Position numbers and translations under genes: made by a program. Positions 1 through 12,052 of a DNA stretch of 64,000 nt are shown in pieces (the first letter of the stretch is position 1; each line of letters starts with the position of its first letter). This DNA is from Archilochus colubris (lineage: Eukaryota > Chordata > Aves > Apodiformes > Trochilidae). The notes beneath the pieces were generated by a model that did no database searches, was not told the origin of the DNA, and worked only from the letters and a program-made list of their open reading frames with translations. The stretch covers positions 5,268,519-5,332,518 of the forward strand of contig CM041090.1 in the NCBI GenBank assembly GCA_023079485.1, written 5' to 3'.

Positions 1-3000
1 ACAGCTCAAAAAAAATGTTGCAGTCTCCAGTCAACCAACCCTTTCCCAGTCTACTGCTACCAAACCAAACTCTGGCATTACCTACTCGTAATAAGAGCAC
101 TAACTCCTTATTTTTGTTTAATATTAAAATACTCCCTGGTCTCCTTTTGTTATTGAACCATGTGAGCGCAATTTTCCACCTTATCCATCAAGGAATGCCT
201 CCCATTCCCATAGATTTGTTCCCCTAGTCAGAGGGGAACCAAAAACTGGTGACAGTAGTGGAAGTGCCTCTTTTTTGCAGCCTTGTAGGATGACACAGGG
301 AAATCCGGTCAGAAAATGTTCCTTTGCTGCAGTCCTAACACTGTGCTCCCACAACTTAGTGGAAAAGTCTATCCCTTCCTATTCAGAAAATTTGAGGAAA
401 GAACAAGAGTAAGAATCTGCCATTGATAGGAATAATTTTCTTGAAAGAATCAGACTTAGGATGGCAGAGAAAAATATTTTTTTCAGGAGCCTTCTGCCCT
501 GTAGGCTTCCAAATTCTGTCTGTAGCTCACATCCCATCTATTACAGAAAAAGTGTGCAAGAAACCATCTAGAGATAATATGTATTCCTATTTTTCTCTTC
601 CAAGTCTCTTATGGTGTCTCCCACCAAGTGAACCTTCCCTTTCCATGACTTGTTCACCTCTGGGGGGTGAAGGAAGTTTAATCCCTATCATCCATTCACT
701 CCTCTGCTCCAGCAACAAGTGGAAGTGCCACTGGAAGCACTTAACACAGACACTGATAATCAGATTGATTCCATCCATTTATTTTCCTGCTGAGCACTCA
801 GTGGGAATGAACTCCTCAAAAAATTCCTTCTCTTGGAAAAACTTGTGCCAGTTGTGGGCTGGAAGATGAAAGGAAAAGGGATGGCTGAGCAACGACAGCT
901 TTGTGAGGATTTCCCAACCAGCCAAAATGCCAAGTAAAAAACCCTAAAATGTCTGCCTAGAGTACAGTAGCCTTTCTGGAAAGCTATGTTCTTAAATTTT
1001 AAGGTTCCTCTGTGCAGCACTAAGTGCTGTATGTAAAAACTACAGAGCCAAAAAGGCAGGGGAAAAAAAAAATAAATAAAACACAAAGTTTTGGGTAACA
1101 TCCCAAGGGAGGTGATGATACATAAATCTCAGAATGCACTACTCAATGACTTAAAGGTTTTGATTTACATGCTTGCCTAAAAATTCTTCCACTTCTTTCA
1201 GCAGCTGAGCCAGAAGCCAGGCAACACTCTGGGTGTGCATCTTCAGCCAGGGTGTCCACTTTGTCTGCTCCCAGGGTGCAAGTCAGAGAGGAACAGAACA
1301 TCCCTCCTGTCAGCACATTGCAGGCTCTGCAGCCATAAGCAACTGACAGCAAATACGACCAAACTACCCTGCTCCTAATAAGGGGCCCAAAGAAAAGACC
1401 TTGATTAAGGGAAAAGTCAACTAAGGTGAAAAAAAACCTGCAGTGCTTTCAGAATGGGCCCACTGTGAATGATGTCCACAGCAGAACTGAGGGAGGAGAT
1501 AGCAGGATTCCTGACCCATAACCAGGCAGAACACAATGTTGTTCATTTCTGGATTTATCAAAATTAATTTAAAAAGAAATTTCCACTTCTTTCTTATTTG
1601 AAACTGCTCCACAATATGTTTGACAGTTAGAAGTCTTCCTGTCATTTCCAGCAACCTGTGTTCATTATTCCTCTTTACACCTTTGTTTTGCTGCTTTATC
1701 CCAATCTGGAGCTCACCTAATTATTTTCCTCACTATATAAAGCCTCTGGAATAGTCACTTTTGCATCTCTATACCTCTTAGCATCCATGAGGTCCCTTCC
1801 TGCATCTCTTCCATCCCTCTGCTGAAATCCACTTATCAGGATGTGGGTGAGAAGCCAGGCTCCTCCAGATAAGGTCTCACCTTCCAACCCTCTTCTACAC
1901 CAGCAGTTCCATCTCATCACACTTCCACTTTTTCCCTAGTGTCAGTCACTAGGGAAAAAATTAAGTAGTTTCCAATAAAGCCTTGAAAAATCCAGTTCAC
2001 AGCCTCCTTTCCACCAGACATTCTCCCAAATTTTCTCCATTCCACACCAATTCCTCCCATCACCCAGTACCAAATACTTCCCCCATCACCAAATACCAAA
2101 TACAATAAAACATCAACCAGCTCTGGTGTGTTTCCCCTGTGAAGAAAATCCTAAGGTAAGGTAATGAGTTACTCTGGAATATTCTGGTTTTGCTAAAATC
2201 CTGCTGCCTTTCATCTCACATTTCATTTTTCTCTGTCCCTTCCATTTTCCTCTTCAAAAACTGTTCCACAGCTAAGGATTCCATGGATACCTGACTAGAT
2301 TAACTGTGTTACAAATCTTCTCTTTCCATTGGGTCCCCTCAACCATTTACCCCCCTTTCCAGGTAGTTTCCACTCCTTGTTTTGTACTTAAAGTTAGACA
2401 GCAGATTTTTTGAAAGGGCCTGTATTGTATTTATTGTGCTAAAACACCTCAACTGCCACTGAAATAAGAAAAAAATATACAGAAAAAATATTTTCCTATT
2501 AAAAATCTGGAAAAACAATGGTTCTTTCCAGCAAGGAACAGAGTGGGACATACACTGATAAGTTTAAAACACAATACATTATTCCTATTATCCTTCTCTT
2601 GTATTTTTGTACTGTATTTTATTCTGGACTTGCTGATTTTGTAACCCAACTAATCTCCAACAACCTAACCCCACAAATCCAAACCACCAGGGATTATAAA
2701 GCAGGCACTTGGACACTGATTCCTTTTTTGTGGCTACCCAACAATTCATTTCACAAGCAAACCATCATTTTTTCCTCCACCACCACAATATCTGCCCTAA
2801 AAAAAAAAAAAACAAATTAAAAATCCACCTTATTTCTTTGCTATCATTCTTCCAAGAATCACATCCATCACGTATACTGTGAGGACTGTATTTCAGGTGA
2901 TGATCACTGGTAAAATCTGATGAGCTTTCTGACAAAAAAACCCAAAAATGTTCATAGGGCTCCTCACATACCTTCTCTCAGAACTGTGCAATTAAAAACA

Positions 3001-3407
3001 AATCTTATCTGGCATATTTCCCTTTTTTGTTTGATCTCAACAGCAATATTAGTGCCTTTGTACTAATTTATTAGTCCATGTATGTACTAATTTATTAGTT
3101 AACAAATAAATTATGTTTTCATCAGCATTTCAAGAGGATTACTACTATGAAGAAAAAGCAACTATTAAACAAGAATTCCTCCTCTTCCATTTCCAGAAAG
3201 TTTAAGCCTGCTCAGCCCCAAGTTCAGGCACCAGTTGATGCCTGACACCATCTATCTTCCAAGATTTGCCTACAGAAAGGATGAGGAAAAAAAAGCTCAA
3301 ACAAACCTAAACGAAATTTACCAAATTAATTTCAAACTCACTTATTTCCCCTACTGTTATTTCATATACAAAATAAGGTTCCTCCAGCTAAAAGAAATTT
3401 ATTTGAA
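1..3407. other. AT-rich region, no gene recognised
   Basis: The sequence is moderately AT-rich with short A and T runs, for example an A12 run near 2800. Several chance ORFs occur, the longest a 148-codon frame at 423-869. Their translations have no recognisable domain and no flanking splice or promoter signals that I could support. A short duplication of an ACTAATTTATTAGT motif lies at about 3060-3105. I see no RNA gene and no identifiable transposon. It could be intronic or intergenic. Confidence 0.5.
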
Positions 3408-3470
3408 ACATCAGAATCCCGGGACCTGGAAGGGAACTCTAGAGATCATCAAGCCCAATTCCCATGCTGA
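3408..3470 (-). mobile_element. CR1 LINE 3'-end fragment (minus orientation)
   Basis: The stretch reads as the reverse complement of an avian CR1 3' terminus: an AGAATC end, then GGAAGGGAACTCTAGAGATC and ATCAAGCCCAATTCCC. The similarity fades after about 60 bp, so this is a short, old, 5'-truncated copy. It sits some 275 bp from a second CR1 fragment in the opposite orientation. Confidence 0.6.
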
Positions 3471-3744
3471 AGGATCTGGTTGGGATTCTGGGCTGCAAGG
3501 GCAAGAGATGGAAGGTTTGGATCATCCTCATCACCTAAATGAGGGATCAAGGGAGGACAGATCCATCTGTGTGGCTGACCAGAAGAATTATCACCAATTT
3601 TTTGTTCCTCAGTTTTCCTGGGAAATGAGGACACAACACAGCAATTCCTGGGGGGAAACTTCCTTCATTGCAGCTTTTCCAGTGGGCAGCGTTATATGAA
3701 TGGAAAATAGGTGCTCAGGTGGCATGTACCCCAAGGGTGTTTGA

Positions 3745-3932
3745 CCAAAAAAGTGGCACAGGTTGCCCAGAGAGGTGGTGGAAGCCCCATCCATCCCTGG
3801 AAGTTTTTAAGGCCAGGCTGGATGGGGCTTGGATCAATCCGGGCTGGTGGGAGGGGTCCCTGGCCATGGATGCAGGGATGCCCATGGATGAGCTTAAAGG
3901 TCCCTTCCAACCCTGAAAAATCTATGATTAAA
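3745..3932 (+). mobile_element. CR1 LINE 3'-end fragment (plus orientation)
   Basis: This has the typical CR1 sequence that encodes the end of ORF2 and then the 3' UTR. GGCACAGGTTGCCCAGAGAG is followed by GTGGTGGAAGCCCCATCC, a TGGATGGGGCTTGGA segment, GGTCCCTTCCAACCCTG, and a degenerate end (AAAATCTATGATT). The 5' end is truncated, as is usual for CR1. Several substitutions relative to the commonly seen avian sequence suggest an old insertion. Confidence 0.85.
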
Positions 3933-4337
3933 AAGCTGATTTTACACTTTGTACCCATTATCAGCATAAAGCAAACAGGTTAAAAGATTTTTTCTTCCTA
4001 TTTCTTCCCTCCCTGCTTTGTCCTCAAGGAAAATAACTCCCTGTGAGGCAGACCACCAAGTCCTGCTTTGTTTCCTGGGTTTGTCACTCCAGAACTTCAA
4101 GACACTTCAGCACCTCCCTGCATCTTAGTTCTTCCCTTTCACATAAAAACAAAAAACCAAAGAAACCACAACAAAGTGAAAAAAAGAAAGAAAGAAAAAA
4201 TCCACCAACCCAACAATAAATCTGAATTTTAAAAAGCCAGCCCAACGAAATAAAATCGCAGACAAAACCTCTGAGCCCCTCCTGCCACCTGCAAGCCTTT
4301 GCTATCCGAGGAAGCAGCAGGAAGACATGGCTCCCCG
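3933..4337. other. Intergenic or intronic spacer, nothing recognised
   Basis: AT-rich DNA with an A/G-rich patch at about 4140-4200. I see no gene signal here. GC content rises sharply at its right edge, where the minisatellite and CpG island begin. Confidence 0.5.
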
Positions 4338-4730
4338 GTTCGGCCCAGAGCTCGCCAGGAGCTCCATGGCTCCCCGGTTCCGTCCAGAGCTCGCCAGCAA
4401 GGCAGCTCCACGACTCCCCGGTTCCGTCCAGAGCTCGCCAGGAAGGCAGCTCTGTAACTCCCTAGTTCGGTCCAAAGCTCACCAGAATGGCAGCTCTACA
4501 ACTCCCCGGTTCCGTCCAGAGCTCACCAGGAAGGCAGCTCCATGGCTCTCCGGTTCCATCCAGAGCTCGCCAGGAAGGCAGCTCTGTAACTCCCTAGTTA
4601 GGTCCAAAGCTCACCAGAATGGCAGCTCTACAACTCCCCGGTTCGATCCAGAGCTCAGAAGGAATCCATAGCTCCATGTCTCCCTGGTTCGGTCCAGCAC
4701 TCCCCAGAACCGCAACCAGCACCCCACAGA
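4338..4730. repeat. 44-bp minisatellite with 132-bp higher-order period
   Basis: Units beginning TCC(A)(G/A)AGCTC start at 4383, 4427, 4471, 4515, 4559, 4603 and 4647, exactly 44 bp apart. Shorter or degenerate units begin near 4343 and 4693. Units differ systematically in groups of three. The block at 4427-4514 recurs at 4559-4646 with only two differences, so the array has a 132-bp (3 x 44) higher-order repeat. Because 132 is divisible by three, the plus frame stays open for 114 codons and gives a repetitive peptide. I take this as a by-product of the repeat, not a gene. The array directly abuts a CpG island. Confidence 0.9.
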
Positions 4731-5425
4731 CGCTCCTATGCCCCGCAGAGCCGCGCCGGGAGGAACCGAGGGCAGGGACGGGGGCGGGGGGAGTCCGAGC
4801 CCTGAACGGGACCCCGGGGGCAGCCGAACCGCATAAAAACACCCGAACCGCCGCTCAGGAGAGAAGAGGCTTCAGGAGAACCCGCGGACCGCACCGGGCC
4901 GGGCCAACCCGCTTTCCCGGAGCGGCTTTGGACCCCATCCCCGGCTGGGTTGGTGCCGTCGGAGCCCTGGGGCTCCCAGGGCAGGGGTAACCGCGGCACT
5001 GACCTTTGATGGGAAGGGAGGATGAACCCAGCAGCTCCCCGAGACCCGTCGGGCCCGGTTCGGTACCAGCAGAACGTTGTCCCCGCCGTACCAGGCGCTG
5101 TTTCCGGCAGATCCCGGAATTCCTCGGTGCCTACAATTCCCGTCCTGCCCGGCACCGCGCTTTAACCCTCTGCGGTACCGGAGCTTCCCGGCACCACCGG
5201 CGGCCCGACCGGTACCCCCTGTCCGCCGGTACCGCTGCTTCGTGGTCTCTGGGGTTCATGCCCGGCTTCTCCACGGCCCGACGAAGGAGAACGAGGCTCC
5301 CCGGCCCGGTCCGGCCCAGCGGAGGGGTTGTTCCGAGCGGCCCGGCCCGGCCCAGCGCCGGCCCGGTGATGCTGTGGCGAGGTTTCTGTAGTCCCGCCGT
5401 CTGGTTTCTGGTCCCAGCTCCTGCT
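4720..5425. promoter_or_regulatory. CpG island, probable housekeeping-type promoter
   Basis: About 700 bp of GC-rich, CpG-dense sequence stands isolated in AT-rich DNA. It contains ETS-like CCGGAA/TTCCGG cores near 5104-5118 and a ZNF143/THAP11-like motif near 5130. No TATA box is evident. ORFs on both strands, up to 184 codons at 5006-5560 (+) and 139 codons at 4736-5155 (-), are open mainly because stop codons are rare in such composition, and neither matches a family I know. A weak minus-strand donor-like AAAG/GTCAGT lies near 5004, so the direction of transcription is undecided. Confidence 0.65.
5130..5149 (+). promoter_or_regulatory. ZNF143/THAP11-like (SBS) promoter motif
   Basis: The sequence CCTACAATTCCCGTCCTGCC closely matches the established ACTACAATTCCCAGAATGC-type element bound by ZNF143 and THAP11, with the TACAATTCCC core intact. 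This element is typical of CpG-island promoters of housekeeping genes and snRNA-type genes. It lies in the centre of the island, as expected near a transcription start. Confidence 0.55.
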
Positions 5426-5550
5426 GTTTGTTACTGGTGGTATCGCCAGTTCATAAAAACAGGACAAAGACTTTCTTCCAACTCTGCGATTTTTTTAAAT
5501 ATATTTAAAAATTATTGTTATTTGTTTGTTTGTTTCAAAACCCAAACTGT

Positions 5551-5578
5551 AATAAATTAACTAAAAAAAAAAAAAAAA
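5551..5578 (+). other. AATAAA followed by a genomic A16 tract
   Basis: An AATAAA hexamer at 5551-5556 is followed after 6 nt by 16 A residues. This combination can mark the 3' end of a retroposed transcript, but the hexamer-to-tail distance is shorter than usual. The 100 bp upstream are simply AT-rich, and no parental gene is recognisable. A chance A tract is equally likely. Confidence 0.2.
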
Positions 5579-8287
5579 TAGCTTTACAACCCCCCCGAAA
5601 ACTTTGGGGCAAAGTTACCGGGAGATGCTGGGTTATCCTGCAGTGAAAACGATGTAAAAAAATTGAGTTTCAGTCGTGGTCTGCCCTCCTCCCCATCCCC
5701 TCTCCCCCAGCTGCTCAGGATAGGCACCAGGAACACACACACCACTTTTTCAGCTCCTAACTTAAAACAGGGAGTAAATGATGGGCAAACAACCCACTCG
5801 ATGCAAACTGAAAGGGGGAAAAAAAAAATCACCCAGGGAGTCAGATTCCATTTTAAAAGTAAGTGAAGGACAGGAGCAGGGAGCACAAGCTCATGGTAGA
5901 AGCAGAGTAAAACCCACTGGGTCTCCCCCAGCACCCCCACCTGCACATCTTGGCTGCCAGGCCCCCCCTGCACATCTATTTTATTTGTATGATATTTCAT
6001 GAAAGGCTCGTAGAGCAAACCCGAGTCAAGTGGCTCTGGTTTGTACTGCTGCAAAGTGTGAGATGCTGAGACGTGGCTGCCTGACAGGCTCCACAGAAAC
6101 CTGCCTTAGCCTCCAGCCTCTGAAACCAAGGCAAATATCTGGAAACATTCTGCTCTTTCTCCTAAAATTAAAAGCCCTTCAGTCAAACAAATCTACTGCC
6201 AAATATTTCGTGCATAGAGACCTCCCTTTAAAAAAAAAAATAAATCGCTGCTAATTCTGTATTTATTTCAGAGCATAAACAGCACAGGGGAAAGAAGCAC
6301 AGACACGTTTTTCTTTTTTTAAAAAAAAAAAAAACAAAACCAAACAAACTTATCGATAACAACAGCACATATATAGCTCTTTTTGTCGAGATGATTTTTT
6401 AGGACCTCATCCCTTACATCAGCAACAGCTTTATCCAGAGAAAACACTATTGGGAACCCTTTTCTGTACTGTTTTCCAGACAACTTTCGGGGCTTTTTTG
6501 AAGACAATTCACAGCCCCGTTATTCCAAACGGCACTAGCACAATTATTTAGAATTTATTCCTTCCTCTGGCAATTTTTACCTGAGCGTATAGCTCAGAAT
6601 TTCCCAGGAAAACACAATCAATTGCAGTCTGCTTCAGCGCGCCAACACTCTTACCCCTTTCCCTACATTTTCTCCTTACAAATCACCCACAAACATTTTC
6701 TAAGTATTTTACATATATATAAGAAAGCCTCAGAATGGACAAGAGCACAAAAGAAAGGCTGGAAAACAAACTGCAGCTGTAAATTACCTCCTCCCATGCT
6801 CCAGACGTACCTAGAAAATCCCTGCTCCCTGGGACAGCATTATACATCCCATGATGACTTTGGCCTTTTTAGATTTTGCACTATTTTCACAGCCTCAATA
6901 TATAGATTTTTAAAATTGGCATCTTAAAAGGGCTTTATTTCAGGATTTCAATGAAAATAGTGTTATGTTTTGTCATATTACCATAATCCTTCTTTTTAAA
7001 TCACTTAGAATTTCAGTATAACCTAATTAAGAAATTTTAAGTAAGTCTTAACCCACATACATAGATGTAATAAAAATTGTATTTTGCAAACAGGGGAAAT
7101 GGACCTCTAAACCGAATTCCTCAGGTATGAAAAAAAAAGATGCTGAAGCATTTTCTCCTCACAAACTTTTGAGATCTGAGCTATTTCACAGCACTTACAT
7201 TTCAGAAATAATATAAGGAATCAGATTCCAGCAAATATCGAGAACGAAGTTTCCCTGCAATTTTATTTGTTATTCCTTTTATATTTGAAAAGTAAAATTT
7301 CCATTTTCCTTGCCAAAAAGGAGGGAGAGCAGGGAAAGATAAATACTGCAAAATCCTAATTACCTATCTTCACATATTGTTTATTTCAAAGCTCTACTGA
7401 CAGGGGTTTACATTGTTTTTTAGATACTGTATACGTTTTGCCAGAGAAAATGTTATTATTGGATTTTTGCCTTTTAAAAGACTACAGAACAACATTACAG
7501 ATTTTAGAGCCTTCTCTCTATTTTTAATCTCTCTTTTTTAAATACTGCAAGTTTTGCAGCATTTATTTGATCCCATTTGCTAAATGGAATTTACATTTCT
7601 CTCCTGTCTAAATTATCAGAGTTGGATCAACAGTTCCAAACAGGATTGAGTGATGTACCCCAATACAACAGCAAGTCCAACACTTTAACACAGATCCTCT
7701 CTCCATCGGTGTATAACAAGCTTACAGAAAATATAAAATATCTCCTCAGAAATGCAGCCTCTTCTCTGACCAGAAAATTTTCCTTATTGGCTAATTTGAC
7801 CTCAAGGAACAGCAGCATCTCAAAAAGGATCCTATCTGTAGCTTTATGCCATTTACTGACTCTTGCTTAATTAACCAGCACGCTTAAAAAAGAAGTATTG
7901 TTCCTTCAACTTAATCAAAAGAGACTATTTTTAATTGCTACCACATCAAATATATTTATCAACACCAGCAAGCCACCTACAATTAGGAAGAATTCCTTTT
8001 CTCTCCCTGCCTTTTGACCAACCCTAAATCACAGCTTCACTCCAGTTTGCTGCTGTAATCCGAGGGGAAATGAAACAAGCACCACAGCTCACAAATTCAT
8101 CCCTCTCCCTATAATATTCCCAACTTTTCAGGGCACAATCTAGCCCAGCACCCTCAGCAATGCTGCCCTGCAACCAAACCAACCTCAGAAGGACTTGGCA
8201 CTCACTTCCCTCCCTCTCAACACTTGGCCTCCTCCCTTCTCTCCAAAGAAAATATTTGGGGTAGAAAAGCCAGTAAACCCCCAAACC

Positions 8288-8312
8288 AAAAAAAAAAAAA
8301 AAAAAAAAAAAA
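8288..8312. repeat. A25 homopolymer
   Basis: An uninterrupted run of 25 A residues. It has no target-site duplication or recognisable retroposed body next to it, so I treat it as a simple repeat. Confidence 0.9.
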
Positions 8313-10808
8313 GCCAGAAAGGTCAAGTATTATTTAATCTGAACAGAAAAGTTATTTTTCTCTAGATGATGAAGGCTGTCAGGACAGCACATTACCTGGA
8401 AAGTGATGCTCTCCTGTCCTGCTGTCCCCAACAGGGTCTGTCCCCTGCTCTCTGTAACATGAGAGAAAAAAAAAATAAAATCACAATTATTATATGTTTA
8501 GACCCATTTCTGCACATCCAAATTACATCACAAGGCTCTGTATCTCCTGGTCTGAAAAACAGTTTTAAAACTCCTGTTGGATTCTAAATAGAGGCCTCAA
8601 AATTGTTTTTGATCAGTCAGGTACAGATGTCAAAAATTAGCTCCATACAGGGCCAGTCAAAGTACCAGGTCCTCCAGACCCAGTTTTCAGTTCTTAGAGA
8701 CATTAATACTGCTGCAAAGTCCCTCTCATTAGCAACATTAAATCTGCAAACAGCTTGATCTTGTATTAAAAAAGAAAAATAGAATTTATTTTACATTTCA
8801 TGAATTTTATTTTTTCTTTCAAAAGAAGCCATTTACGTTAGGGACAGAGTCCTGAGATATTCCTTTTCCATGCCAGCTTTCCCCTGCTCTGTTTTAAAAG
8901 CTGAATACCTTCTTAGATAAATATGGTATTTGTTTTACCCATTTTTCTGTGATCTTTGTTATTGTGGACTTGTTTGTGATGCTGCAGAATTCACACAGGC
9001 CTCTAGTTTTGAGACTTCTACCTCCTCCCTTCACCTGTGAGGAAGATACAGGCTAAAAATCACTGTCTCTACACCATTTTTATGCCCTTTTTTCCCCTCT
9101 ACGCTCATTCAAGCAAAGGTGAGAGGAACCAAAAGTTAAGATAATGAGGACAAATCCGTGGTTTACTGCATTTCAAAAAACCCCCTTGTTTAGTTTGTCA
9201 TTTCCTAAGCATTATCCATACAAGTCATGATCAGAAAACCTCAGCACTGGGCAGTGTAGGATTTCTGGCTAAACTGCCTTTAAAAAAAAAATAAATAAAA
9301 ATCTGCCTGGCTTGAAATCTTTTCTTCCATCTTTTTCCCTTCTCCTTCACCATATTTTCCCCTCCTCAGAGTGTTTAGGTCCCAGCTGACTTTTGCCACT
9401 CATGTATTTTGCCACCCAATTCCTGAGGACATTGCCAGACGTGAAGCCAGGAAGCCTTTTGCACCAAGTTAACTTATCTAACCTGGTTCTTTCCTCCACT
9501 GTCTGTTTTTCTGAATGCCCCCCCCCCCCCCATGTTTTGTTTTTTTTTACCCTCTGCTCTTGTTTTGTTTGGTCTTTGCTTTCTTTTCTCTCCCTTCGTC
9601 TCCTGCTGCTCCTATTAGAGGGGGCAGAAAGAACTGAGTGTCCCTCTCTCCTATTTGTTACACTCTTTCATTTTTCACTGTTTTACAGGTTAAACACATC
9701 CTACTGTAATTTTCATGTATTTTTTAAGACACTTTTTTTTTTCCCCTTCTCCAGGAACTTCCTGATTACAGGCACCCAGACTTTGGCAAAGCAAGGAGAG
9801 TCCTGTCCTGCTCCAGTAGATGCTCCTGTCAGCAGCCTAAGTGTAAATGACTCACAAGATTGGGATGCAAACCATGAAAAAGGAAAAGGAGGTAACATGC
9901 AGAGATGCCTCTTAATATTATAAAGAAAAAAACCTGACATTTCTAACTGATTCTGCCTTTTTAAAGGGATACCATCATGAAAAACACCTATCTTAGGGGA
10001 AATCTTTATTTGGATCACTATCAAGGCTTTTCTACCCTAATAAAAGTAACAAAAAATAAAAAATTAAAATTGAAATTTACCATTCAACATCCCCTTTTTT
10101 AGGATTTCCTTTTCTGCATCTCACTCAGCCTGGAGAGTGAAAGTCACCTGTTGGTTTCACTTTTGTTCTGAGTCAGTTTCACTTTCATGCTTTGGCAAAA
10201 TCTTCTATATTTTTGGTTCAGCAACGTTCAATGAGACATTTACATTTTTAAGCAATCCTCATTACCCATATGAGATGAACAATTTGTGGCCATCTCTTTG
10301 CCAGGACACCAGGAAAAAAAATAATTTGGGGGTCTAAAGGTACAGGGCAGCATCCCTCTAAAGCAGCAGCTTTTGCCTGCCTGATGTTAGGTTATGGTCT
10401 GCTCCTTCTTTCCCTGAAATCAATAGGAAATGTGCCATTAACCTCACCAACAGCAGGATCAGGCCTCTGGAGCTGTAATTTGCAACAAAAGAAATTCCAT
10501 ATGCAGGCCAATATATTTCTTACAGCATACAATGTTTGCCTTCAGTTACCTTCCTCTGCAAACTCAAGGGAAAAAAACTGCCCCTGCATTTGCCTTGCTG
10601 CCTGCTTTTAAATTAGTGAGAAATACCCTTCCTGACACAAACCCTAAGAAATCAGAGGGCACCTAGCCACTTGGATTTCTATCTTTGTACTCCCAGTTGG
10701 GAGGAATTGTTTCTCCTCCTTGTCCAGCAGAAGCTGGATGGAACAGTCCCTTCTGTGCAGAACCCCCCCTTGTCTTGCCATATACTTGTGTAACCTTTGT
10801 TTGTGGGG

Positions 10809-10925
10809 TTTTTTTTGGTTTTGTTTTTTTTTTTTTTCAGGATAAACCACAATGCTTTCACAAACTGGAACCACCAGGAGCACAAAGAAAAAAAAAAAAA
10901 AAGAAAAAAAAGAAAAAAAAAAAAA
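10809..10925. repeat. T-rich tract and A-rich tract in inverted arrangement
   Basis: A T-rich run (10809-10837, interrupted by two G pairs and one G) is followed, after about 45 bp of mixed sequence, by an A-rich run (10882-10925, interrupted by single Gs). The two tracts are complementary and could pair as a stem around the spacer. Many chance ORFs cross this region and encode lysine or phenylalanine runs. Confidence 0.8.
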
Positions 10926-12025
10926 GGCTTCCAGTTCTCTTTTCCAAACCTGGACTTTCCCTTCTCTCATTATTTGCCCCTCTCCTTGGCAGGGAGCTGG
11001 GAACTCGCATCTATGTGTAGCCAGGCACATGGACATACAATGCAATTTTTCTCCAGCTCCCAAAGCACTGCAATTCCTGTCTTTGCAGACAGAAGGGTTT
11101 CTGGGACGTTCAGGCTTAATGGAAAGTCCAAGGGGTTTATAGGAGCCTTGCAACACTCACTTTTTCAACTTTTTTCCTAGAAACTCCGTGGCCCGCGAGC
11201 AGACCCAGAACCTCGGTAGCTGCTCCCAGCAATCCCTGTCCTGTTTACGTGCCAAAAGTTCAGTCTCAAAAGCTTACATATACACCTCCAAATAGTTCTC
11301 AGCTTCATTTACCCTCCCTGTTTTATTTCACCCTATGAAACATGAATAAAAACGGGGACTTGCACTGTTCCCCTGTTCGCACCCACATCACAGACACATT
11401 TCTATCCAAGTAGCCTATGGTACTATATATATGATTTACATTAACAGGTGATGCACCCAGACATCAGCAGCTTCCCCAGCACTTTAAAACACTTTCCCCT
11501 GTTCTCCTTTCCTGGATGCCACTGTATAGGAAAGGAGTAAATCCTCTCTCAAAGGATTTCTCTCCACCTTGGCTGGTGTTCCAAAGGCCAACGTAACATG
11601 AGACTTCCACACACACTTCATTTCAAGCATAAAAACTCCATGCCTGAGTTCCAAGGGGTTATTGACTCACCTCAATCAACTGCACCAGTGAAAAGAAAAA
11701 AAGAAAGACCAGTTCCATCACCTGGGTCACAGAAAACTCCTGAGAAACATGATCAGGGCACTGACGTTCACAGACTCTTGAACTGTGTCCCAGTGGAGCC
11801 ACCTTCCTCTTGGGTGCCAAAATTCACTTTTTTCCTAACTGCAGTGAACAAGACTCATTTGCCCCCAATTTCCTGATTTCTAAAGGAGCTGCTGGTAGGG
11901 TGTCTGGGGGGGGATTTGCCCCCACCCAGCTATTTTATCAGGGTTTCACCCAGAGCTGCATCTCCCCCCGTGATAAAGTGTCCTGGGAGAAAGACTTTGC
12001 TGCCACCACCTTCCACTGTGTTAGC

Positions 12026-12052
12026 TTTTAGGGCAAAGACTTTGCCCTAAAA
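12026..12052. repeat. Near-perfect 27-bp palindrome
   Basis: Two 13-bp arms, TTTTAGGGCAAAG and CTTTGCCCTAAAA, are exact reverse complements separated by one base. The central AAAGACTTTGC word also occurs about 37 bp upstream (near 11990) in a non-palindromic context. There is no promoter or gene context nearby that would make it a transcription terminator. Confidence 0.9.

Noticed and set aside
423..869. 148-codon plus-strand ORF
   Set aside because: No domain, Ser/Leu/Pro/Cys-rich chance composition, overlapping open frames on the other strand, and no promoter or splice context.
4327..4671. Repetitive 114-codon ORF
   Set aside because: Open only because the 132-bp higher-order period of the minisatellite is divisible by three.
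5006..5560. 184-codon plus-strand ORF in the left CpG island
   Set aside because: Arg/Pro/Gly/Ala-rich because of CpG-island composition. It runs into AT-rich sequence and an A tract with no recognised family.
6319..6507. 62-codon minus ORF with coding-like composition (Lys/Val/Asp-rich)
   Set aside because: No recognised homologue, ends in a poly-T/poly-A tract, and no acceptor or donor pair supports an exon.
10644..11180. Overlapping ORFs of 96-170 codons on both strands
   Set aside because: All read through the T-rich and A-rich tracts (Phe or Lys runs). They are low-complexity artefacts.
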